In this document: piece by piece, positions 19,466 through 26,034 of the stretch
Numbering within the stretch: position 1 is the stretch's first letter
Layout: each line of letters starts with the position of its first letter
NCBI RefSeq assembly: GCF_000374625.1
Contig: NZ_KB894772.1
Coordinates: 1-64,000 of the forward strand
Source of the DNA: Allobrachymonas chironomi DSM 19884
GTDB lineage: Bacteria; Pseudomonadota; Gammaproteobacteria; Burkholderiales; Burkholderiaceae_C
DNA length: 64,000 nucleotides
Direction: 5' to 3'
The notes under the pieces: generated by a model
What the model was told of the DNA's origin: nothing
Databases searched by the model: none
The model's input: only the letters and a program-made list of their open reading frames with translations
Made by a program: the position numbers and the translations under genes

Positions 19466-19618
19466 GGTCTACTGGCGTCTATCAACCTCCATGGAACAAC
19501 TCTAAGTCTATGTTTTTAAAGGGTTGATCGTCCATCGAGCGATTCTGAAAGCTGGACAAATCCAGTGCTCATGTGTGTAATGGAGTGTGTAACGGGCCAA
19601 ACTGGAGGCGTTATACAC

Positions 19619-20899
19619 ATGGCACTCACAGCACTCAATCTTCTCTCGGCGCGCAAAGTGGAAACGGCGCAGCCCAGGCCCAAGGTGTACCAACTCCGGG
19701 ACGGAGGCAGCCTCTTTTTGCGCGTTCAGCCCAACGGCTCCAAGCTCTGGTGGTACCGCTACCGGCTGGGCGGCGCTGAACAGGTGTACTCAATCGGGGT
19801 GTACCCAAAGGTCACGCTGGAGGCAGCCCGTGCGGAACGGGACCGGGCAAAGGCGTTGGTCAAGAAGGGCCTCGACCCCATCGTGGAGAAAAAGGCGGCG
19901 ATCGCCCTCCAGGCCGACACATACGAACGCACGTTCGAGACCGTTGCTCGGGAGTGGATCGTCAGCAATGCTCACTGGAGCGAGTACTACACCAACCAGG
20001 TCACCAGCTACCTTGAGAAGGATGTTTTCCCCCGGATTGGCAAGTTGCCGATCAGCAGCATCAGGGCTCCACATCTGCGCCCCATCATCAAGGATGTGGC
20101 GGCTCGTGGCGCGAAGACTGTGGCGATCCTCATCCGCCAGTGGTGTGGGCAAATCTTCAGTTATGCGGCTGCCCAAGGTCTCTGCGAATACGATCCTGCC
20201 GCCTTGCTCAAGGGACTGGTCAAGCGCCCTCAGGTCCGCCACAACCCTCCGTTGACATGGGCAGAGATCCCGGACTTTCTCAATCGTGTGGACAACGAAG
20301 GGGGTTACCAGACGACAGTCCTCGCCCTCAAGCTGATGGCTTTGACCTACGTGCGCACCGTAGAACTGCGCAAGGCCTCCTGGGAAGAGTTCGACCTGGA
20401 CAACGCCATGTGGTCGATTCCGTCCGAGCGCATGAAGATGCGACGCCCCCATCTGGTTCCCCTGTCACGGCAGGCGGTGGCCGCTCTTAGGGAACTACAT
20501 GCTCTAACTGGCGGCGGCAAAGTATTGTTCCCGAGCTACAGAAAGCCGGGACAAGTGATGTCGGCAACGACGCTCAATCAAGCACTCAAGCGCATGGGTT
20601 ATGGCGGACGGTTTTCGTCCCATGGCTTCCGCTCGACCGCAACGACGATCCTTGGACTGTTGGGATATCCGGAGAAGCGGGTCGATCTTCAACTCGCTCA
20701 TTCCAAAAAGAGCAAGGACTCATCGCGCGCGCCCTACGATCACACGAAGTTTGTGGAGTCCCGCAAGGTAATCATGCAGGACTGGGCTGACATCCTTGAC
20801 TCATTGCAGGCAGGGAAACCCGTTGAAGGGGTCACGAAGGCGTTTGGCCCCATGTCGAAGCGTAGAACGGCGCTGCTCCGTGTCATAGAGCGCGAGTGA
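19619..20899 (+). CDS. int: P4-type tyrosine integrase
   Basis: This enzyme would insert and excise the element. The ATG at 19619 (GGAGG 10 bases upstream) gives 426 aa. Residues about 1-90 form the N-terminal DUF4102-type domain (KVYQLRDGGSLFLRVQPNG), a SAM-like core-binding domain follows, and the catalytic domain contains Arg246 (YVRTVELRKA), His335 and Arg338 (SSHGFRST), His361 (LQLAHSKKSK) and Tyr373 (APYDHTKF). All five residues are present, so it looks active. It points away from the trpG junction. Confidence 0.93.
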   Translation: MALTALNLLSARKVETAQPRPKVYQLRDGGSLFLRVQPNGSKLWWYRYRLGGAEQVYSIGVYPKVTLEAARAERDRAKALVKKGLDPIVEKKAAIALQADTYERTFETVAREWIVSNAHWSEYYTNQVTSYLEKDVFPRIGKLPISSIRAPHLRPIIKDVAARGAKTVAILIRQWCGQIFSYAAAQGLCEYDPAALLKGLVKRPQVRHNPPLTWAEIPDFLNRVDNEGGYQTTVLALKLMALTYVRTVELRKASWEEFDLDNAMWSIPSERMKMRRPHLVPLSRQAVAALRELHALTGGGKVLFPSYRKPGQVMSATTLNQALKRMGYGGRFSSHGFRSTATTILGLLGYPEKRVDLQLAHSKKSKDSSRAPYDHTKFVESRKVIMQDWADILDSLQAGKPVEGVTKAFGPMSKRRTALLRVIERE

Positions 20900-20982
20900 T
20901 GTCTGCTGCTTGGCGAGTGGAATGCCTAATGCACGTGTAGCACCTTGAACTGAAGACGCAGAACGAGGACATTGGCACTCGA

Positions 20983-21642
20983 CTAGGTTGGAGCATTCTT
21001 GGCGACCTGCAGTGCTCTGCGCTCGAACCGCTCTGAAACAACGTCGGCTTGTCCGCAGGGCCGCTGCAGGTGGGTCACGATCTCGTAGGGTCCGTCAGAC
21101 AGCGGCCGTGTGTGAATGCCCCATCCCTGCGCATGCTCAATGCGCGATTGCGCGGATACCCCGACGCCGTAGCCGGCAGCGACCCATAGCGCGATCATCT
21201 CGAAGGAAGAGACACGCTGAATGTTCTGTTGACTCACCGCGGGAAGAGAAGGCAGCCGCTGATCCAGCAAAGGGCAATTCTCTGCAGGCCAGCGAAAGAC
21301 GGAGTAGTCCAACAGTTCGGCGATCGTGAGCTTCGCCTGGTCAAGTAAGGGAAAGCGCAACGGCATGGCGACGGCCATGTTCTCGGTCCATAGAGGTTGG
21401 CTTTTCAGCGACGGATCGCTCGATCCTTCAAGCGTCATGCCCGCGTCGTAGCGGCCTTCCCGAAGTCCCGCAATCAAATCATCGGCTGTGACCTCATGAA
21501 ACGAAATGGTGACTTCCGGCTCTTCCGCACGCTGCAACGCAAGCAATGCCGAAAGATGCGATGACGGTACGCCAGGCGCTATGGCAAGCCTGAAATTGGA
21601 AAAGGAAAACTGGCTGGTGGCGTCGTGCATGAGAGCCCCCAC
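20983..21642 (-). CDS. LysR effector-binding domain only (helix-turn-helix missing)
   Basis: The protein (219 aa) aligns by eye with the C-terminal substrate-binding domain of LysR regulators, for example FRLAIAPGVPSSHLSALLAL, EPEVTISFHEVTADDLIAGL, REGRYDAGM and VAAGYGVGV. The N-terminal ~85 residues with the DNA-binding helix-turn-helix are absent, and nothing like them is found upstream. It could be a decayed regulator, or a small-molecule binding protein that works without DNA binding. It is divergent from the Xre gene. Confidence 0.7.
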   Translation of the reverse strand: MGALMHDATSQFSFSNFRLAIAPGVPSSHLSALLALQRAEEPEVTISFHEVTADDLIAGLREGRYDAGMTLEGSSDPSLKSQPLWTENMAVAMPLRFPLLDQAKLTIAELLDYSVFRWPAENCPLLDQRLPSLPAVSQQNIQRVSSFEMIALWVAAGYGVGVSAQSRIEHAQGWGIHTRPLSDGPYEIVTHLQRPCGQADVVSERFERRALQVAKNAPT

Positions 21643-21693
21643 AAAGCGATCGGATCAAAAAGGCGAGCCACCATGATAGCCAAAAGAGATATC

Positions 21694-21726
21694 TTTAACG
21701 TGGTTAAATTCGGTCGATTGATCGAC
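21694..21726. promoter_or_regulatory. two palindromes in the xre promoter region (probable operators)
   Basis: TTTAAC-GTG-GTTAAA (21694-21708) and GTCGAT-TG-ATCGAC (21713-21726) are both perfect inverted repeats, 4 bases apart, ending 10 bases before the Xre start. The TTAAAT at 21704 could serve as a -10, so binding would block transcription. Autoregulation by the Xre protein is the simple reading. Confidence 0.55.
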
Positions 21727-21736
21727 GCTTCTGGTG

Positions 21737-22030
21737 ATGCAGAAGCGCAGCGTTCAACCGGGCCGCCCCCCTGGCACAACCACCTATGAAGCCGAGCCGG
21801 CACTGGCCTTCGGCCAAGCGGTGCGTGCTGCCCGCTTGGCGCAGGGAGTCGCTCAGGATGAATTCGCGTCCATGGCTGGTATAGCTCGCTCGCATATGGG
21901 CAAGATCGAGCGTGGGGAGCACATGCCCACGCTCGCATTGATACTGAAAATCTCCGCTGCCCTCAGCATAAGTGCGGCAGAGCTGATGAGTGCAACGGAA
22001 CGCAATCTTCGTGCCGATGCCCAATCTTAA
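21737..22030 (+). CDS. Xre-family helix-turn-helix regulator, 97 aa
   Basis: A single HTH_3 domain occupies most of the protein: FGQAVRAARLAQGVAQDEFA, then SMAGIARSHMGKIERGEHMP, then TLALILKISAALSISAAELM. No other domain is seen. An in-frame GTG lies one codon upstream of the chosen ATG. The promoter has two perfect palindromes. Its position next to the integrase suggests a role in element control, but it could equally be a lone regulator. Confidence 0.8.
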   Translation: MQKRSVQPGRPPGTTTYEAEPALAFGQAVRAARLAQGVAQDEFASMAGIARSHMGKIERGEHMPTLALILKISAALSISAAELMSATERNLRADAQS

Positions 22031-22048
22031 GTGGTGCGGTCCGTTGCG

Positions 22049-22939
22049 TCAGTCGCTCGAAGGGTCCCGGAGGCGGTCGATAAATCGCACCAGCGAAGCC
22101 GATGAGTTGCTGCTTTCGAGTCGAAGCAGGTAGGTGGTGATCACGGCTGTATCCAGCGCCAATGGACGGATCACCACGTCCGGTCGCTGGCTGACCGGAA
22201 TCTTGGTCGCCGTCATGAAGCCCACGCCGTAGCCGGCACCGACCAAGGTGAGCATCATGTCCAGCGAGGAAACCTCCTCAACGACATTCAGTTTGTGTTC
22301 CTGGGTCTGCAGGAGGCGCGCCAACTCGCGGCAGTAGCCTTCGCACACCTGGGGATCGCACAGGACAAGAGGATGCCCCCGGAGTTCATGGAGTGGAACC
22401 TCCTTGTGGACGAGCAGTGCGTGCCGGGCTGGCAAGGCGACCACCAGCGGGTCCTGCCAGATAGGTTCGGCGACGATGCCATCACCGACGTCGGCGGTAT
22501 GAGCGAATCCGATGCAGAAGTCGCCCGAGCGCAGGCCGCGCAACTGCTCGGCCAAAGGCACTTCGGACATCCGTATCTCGATCTCGGGTTCTTCGGCACG
22601 GCAACGGGCTAGAAACGCCGACAGCCGGGGATCGAGCGCGCCGTCGGATACGGCGATGCGCAGGCTGCCTCGCAAGCCCGCCGCGACAGCCTTGACGTTC
22701 TCGCGGGCCTGCTCCAGGACGGTGAATAGCCGGCGAGTGTCCTGCAGGAACACGGCACCCGCAGCGGTCAGTCGGGTGCCCCGGCGGTCCCGGTCGAAGA
22801 GCACAGCGCCTAACTCGTCCTCAAGCTCCTTGATGGCGCGGGACAGAGGAGGTTGCTCAATGTGAAGACGCTCAGCCGCCCGTGTGAAATGAAGTTCTTC
22901 GGCCAAAACGATAAAGCAACGCAGGTGCCGCAGTTCCAT
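22049..22939 (-). CDS. LysR-family transcriptional regulator
   Basis: This is a complete LysR regulator (296 aa from the ATG at 22939, with AGGA upstream). The N-terminal winged helix-turn-helix reads MELRHLRCFIVLAEELHF, TRAAERLHIEQPPLSRAIKE and LEDELGAVLFDRDRRG, followed by the effector domain with VAAGLRGSLRIAVSDGA and LVGAGYGVGFMT. It lies immediately downstream of the metabolic cargo on the same strand, so it may respond to a cargo metabolite. The effector is unknown. Confidence 0.9.
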   Translation of the reverse strand: MELRHLRCFIVLAEELHFTRAAERLHIEQPPLSRAIKELEDELGAVLFDRDRRGTRLTAAGAVFLQDTRRLFTVLEQARENVKAVAAGLRGSLRIAVSDGALDPRLSAFLARCRAEEPEIEIRMSEVPLAEQLRGLRSGDFCIGFAHTADVGDGIVAEPIWQDPLVVALPARHALLVHKEVPLHELRGHPLVLCDPQVCEGYCRELARLLQTQEHKLNVVEEVSSLDMMLTLVGAGYGVGFMTATKIPVSQRPDVVIRPLALDTAVITTYLLRLESSNSSASLVRFIDRLRDPSSD

Positions 22940-23126
22940 GAGCAATGTTCCTATTCAGGCGCTGACGACCTCCTTCTGTTTGCTCCACGCGATGCAGGTT
23001 GAAAACTTCTTTTAAGCGATGTTTTTTCATATGTTCTTGAGCATGAGATGTAGGCGTTCAACTTTTCCAAACGAGAGGCCGGGCTGTGTTTGACCGAGCA
23101 TTCAAGAGCCCTGTTTATCCACGGCG

Positions 23127-24644
23127 CTAAGGTTCAATCTTTACAATGTCCCCAATGCCTTGTACGTATGCGAGTGCATAGGCCATCTCTCCAGAGGTTT
23201 GCGCATGCAAAAACATCAATGGTTGTCCGCGTGTTATCTCGTCACCTAAGCGCACCTGCAATTGAATCCCTGCGGCTGGACTCTCAGGCGCACCGGCCAA
23301 TTTGGCTAAACGAGAAAGCTTACGGTTGTCGATGTGTACTGCTCGGCCTGAAGTGGTTGCCAAAAGCGGTTCGACATAGAGAGCTTGGGGCGGCTCACGA
23401 AATCCCCCCTGAGCCGCGCAGATTCTCTGAAATTTTTCCCACGCGCGGCCACTGCTGATCGTCTCATGAGCCAACCGAAGTCCCTCCCCTTCTTTGGCGA
23501 CGCCGCCAAGCTCAAGCACCGCGCCCGCCACCAACGCCACGCGGTCACATAGGTCTTGCGGCGCATCCGCCTCGTTGCGCAATACGGCCAACACGTCGCG
23601 CGCCTCCAACGCCGGGCCGATACCTCTGCCGACAGGCTGATTCCCGTCTGTAAACAGGCAACGCAATACAAGGCCAAATGACGCGGCGACTTCCGAAAGG
23701 TGATGCGCAAGATGCTCGGCAGTTTCCCGGCTGCGGACTTTTGCGGTTGGCCCAACCGGAATATCGATCACGATGTGGGTCGCCCCTGCTGCAATCTTCT
23801 TGGATAACACCGAGGCAATCAGTTGTCCTTGCGTGTCGATATCCAGTTCACGCTCAATACGCACGAAGATGTCGTCCGCGGGGCTGAGGTGCATCGCGCC
23901 GCCCCACGCCACGCATCCACCCTCTTTCTCCACGACCTTTCTGAGCGTATCCAGGTCCAGGTCTACAGGAGCCAGCGTTTCCATGGTGTCCGCGGTGCCA
24001 GCGGGAGAGGTGATGGCGCGTGATGAGGTCTTGGGCATCACCAATCCATTGGCTGCGGCGATGGCAACCACCAACGGCGTGGTGCGATTTCCCGGTAATC
24101 CGCCCACGCAATGCTTGTCCACAACAATCGGAGCCTGCCATTGCAGGTGATCCCCGACATCGACCATCGCACGGGTGAGATGGATGGTCTCTTGCATATC
24201 CAGAGGCAGTACCGCCGTTGCGGTCAGGAAGGCCGAAAGTGCGACATCGGTATAGCGACCATCGACCACATCACGGACGATCGCCTGCAACTCCGTCGTT
24301 TGCAGTCGGTGGCCGTGAATTCGCGCACGCACGGCCGACAACGATTCGAGCAGCGGAGGATGCCGAACCTGCACAAGATCGCCCTCATGAATGTCCAGGG
24401 CATCCCAGGCGGCCTCGGACAGAGCGATCTGTCCGGTTTTGAGCAGATCGCTGTCGATTTGGTACAGTAGCGCTTGCACAGTGCGGTCGCCGGCAATGAT
24501 CAGTACCTGTGACCGCGGTGCCAGCCCTTCGGCACGGCAGACATGGCAATCGGTACGCATCAAGACGACGGGTTGATGCTGGGCATGCAGTCGCATGCGC
24601 AATGCTTGCAAGGCGGGTGTCTGGGGAGTGATGCGGGCACTCAC
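23127..24644 (-). CDS. AMP phosphorylase-type nucleoside phosphorylase (TIGR02645/DeoA superfamily)
   Basis: The enzyme should cleave a nucleoside monophosphate (or nucleoside) with phosphate, releasing base and ribose 1,5-bisphosphate (or ribose 1-phosphate). From the GTG at 24644 it has 505 aa, the length of archaeal AMP phosphorylases and longer than bacterial thymidine phosphorylase (about 440). Residues ~1-85 form the extra N-terminal domain. The motifs DKHCVGGLPGNRTT and PKTSSRAITSPAGTADTME are of AMP-phosphorylase type, not the KHSTGGVGD/GRGLGHTGGT type of DeoA. It overlaps the nuclease gene by 4 bp (GTGA), so the two are coupled. Substrate is inferred. Confidence 0.8.
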   Translation of the reverse strand: MSARITPQTPALQALRMRLHAQHQPVVLMRTDCHVCRAEGLAPRSQVLIIAGDRTVQALLYQIDSDLLKTGQIALSEAAWDALDIHEGDLVQVRHPPLLESLSAVRARIHGHRLQTTELQAIVRDVVDGRYTDVALSAFLTATAVLPLDMQETIHLTRAMVDVGDHLQWQAPIVVDKHCVGGLPGNRTTPLVVAIAAANGLVMPKTSSRAITSPAGTADTMETLAPVDLDLDTLRKVVEKEGGCVAWGGAMHLSPADDIFVRIERELDIDTQGQLIASVLSKKIAAGATHIVIDIPVGPTAKVRSRETAEHLAHHLSEVAASFGLVLRCLFTDGNQPVGRGIGPALEARDVLAVLRNEADAPQDLCDRVALVAGAVLELGGVAKEGEGLRLAHETISSGRAWEKFQRICAAQGGFREPPQALYVEPLLATTSGRAVHIDNRKLSRLAKLAGAPESPAAGIQLQVRLGDEITRGQPLMFLHAQTSGEMAYALAYVQGIGDIVKIEP

Positions 24645-25999
24645 AGGGCGAACTCCTGGTTTTGCATGGGCACCGATGCGTGCCATTTGAGTTCGCGCTG
24701 GATACGTTCGCGCAGCGCCTCGGAGGCATCGGATTCACCGTGAACAATGAACACCCCTTCCGGCGCCCGGGTAAAGCCGCCCAGCCATCGCATCAGTTCA
24801 TCGCTGTCGGCATGAGCCGACAACATCGGAAGCTCGGCGACCTCCGCATTGATCGGCATCCAGCGTCCATGAATCTTGACTTCGCGAGCGCCCTCAAGCA
24901 GTTTGCGTCCGCGCGTACCTGCGGCCTGAAATCCAGAGAACAGCAGCGTGTTCTGATGAATGCCGCCAAACGCTTCTATGTGATGCAACACGCGGCCACC
25001 GGTGGCCATGCCGCTGGCGGAAATAATCACCTTGGGGTAGCGATTCGCCGATAGTGCCTTGGACTCTTCAACGTCGCGCACGTATTTGACTTCCGAAAAT
25101 GCGGCCTCGAAATCGTGTTGCGTGAGCTTGTGGTCGTCGGAGTGGCGGTGCAGCAGCACAGTTGCGTTGGTGGCCATCGGACTGTCCAGATAGACGGGCA
25201 CGTTGCGGAGCCGACCGCGCTGTCGCAGCAGCCACAAGTCGTAGATCAACGACTGCGCTCGTCCCACGGCAAAAGCGGGAATTACCACCGTGCCTCCGCG
25301 GCGAGTCGTGCGCTCGATGATGTCGCCCAGCGCTTCGACGGCATCGGAACGGTCATGACGACGATTGCCATAGGTGGACTCGATGATGATGTAGTCCGCT
25401 TCCGTGACTGGTTCAGGATCAGGCATGACCATGTCGTCAAAGCGTCCCAAGTCGCCGGAGAACACCAAACGCTTGCCGCCAATGTCGATCTGAGCCGTCG
25501 CCGCCCCAAGAATGTGACCGGCGCTGCGCAGCAGTAGACGGGCATTGCCCGGCAATTCAGTCTCTTGATGCAGCGGCACCGGTTTGAACTGCAGGAGCGT
25601 ACGTTCTGCATCCCGAACCCGATACAGCGGAAGGGCTGGCTTGTGTTTGGAAAATCCTTTTCGATTGGCGAAATCGGCGTCCTTCTCCTGCAACCAGGCG
25701 CTGTCGAGTAGGATGAGTTCGGCGACATCTCGCGTGGCTGAGGTCGAGAAAATCTTCCCGCGGAACCCGTCCAGCACCAATCGGGGCAGATACCCACAAT
25801 GATCCAGGTGCGCATGCGTTAATACGACCGCATCGATGTCCTTGGGCTCAACTGCCAGGCGCTGCCAGTTAAGTTCGCGCAGGTTTTTCAATCCCTGGAA
25901 CAGTCCGCAGTCGATCAAGATGCGGGTATTGCCATGGGTGATAAGGTGTTTGGAGCCGGTGACGGTGCCGGCACCGCCCAGGCTGGTCAATGAGAGCAT
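24641..25999 (-). CDS. beta-CASP metallo-beta-lactamase nuclease
   Basis: This is an MBL-fold RNA-processing type nuclease of the CPSF/Ysh1-like group (452 aa). Zinc motifs are HAHLDHCGYLP (His62-His67), the His of SAGHILGA and SGDLGRFDD. The beta-CASP insert shows ESTYGNR, the ASGMATGGRVLHHI block and the C-terminal LSAHADSDEL. Family members act as RNA endo- or 5'-exonucleases. The gene follows the phosphoketolase-family gene by 35 bp and overlaps the phosphorylase gene, suggesting that RNA breakdown feeds nucleotide phosphorolysis. That link is inference. Confidence 0.85.
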   Translation of the reverse strand: MLSLTSLGGAGTVTGSKHLITHGNTRILIDCGLFQGLKNLRELNWQRLAVEPKDIDAVVLTHAHLDHCGYLPRLVLDGFRGKIFSTSATRDVAELILLDSAWLQEKDADFANRKGFSKHKPALPLYRVRDAERTLLQFKPVPLHQETELPGNARLLLRSAGHILGAATAQIDIGGKRLVFSGDLGRFDDMVMPDPEPVTEADYIIIESTYGNRRHDRSDAVEALGDIIERTTRRGGTVVIPAFAVGRAQSLIYDLWLLRQRGRLRNVPVYLDSPMATNATVLLHRHSDDHKLTQHDFEAAFSEVKYVRDVEESKALSANRYPKVIISASGMATGGRVLHHIEAFGGIHQNTLLFSGFQAAGTRGRKLLEGAREVKIHGRWMPINAEVAELPMLSAHADSDELMRWLGGFTRAPEGVFIVHGESDASEALRERIQRELKWHASVPMQNQEFAL

Positions 26000-26034
26000 G
26001 TATTTGTCTCCCCTCTTGTTTGTGGGTTGTGAAA

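Noticed and set aside
19463-19618. tRNA gene as attachment site
   Set aside because: I looked for a tRNA 3' end with CCA/TTCGAATC-type sequence at the junction and saw none; the disrupted gene is trpG.
23127-24644. Ordinary thymidine phosphorylase DeoA
   Set aside because: The substrate-loop motifs and the extra N-terminal domain fit AMP phosphorylase better.
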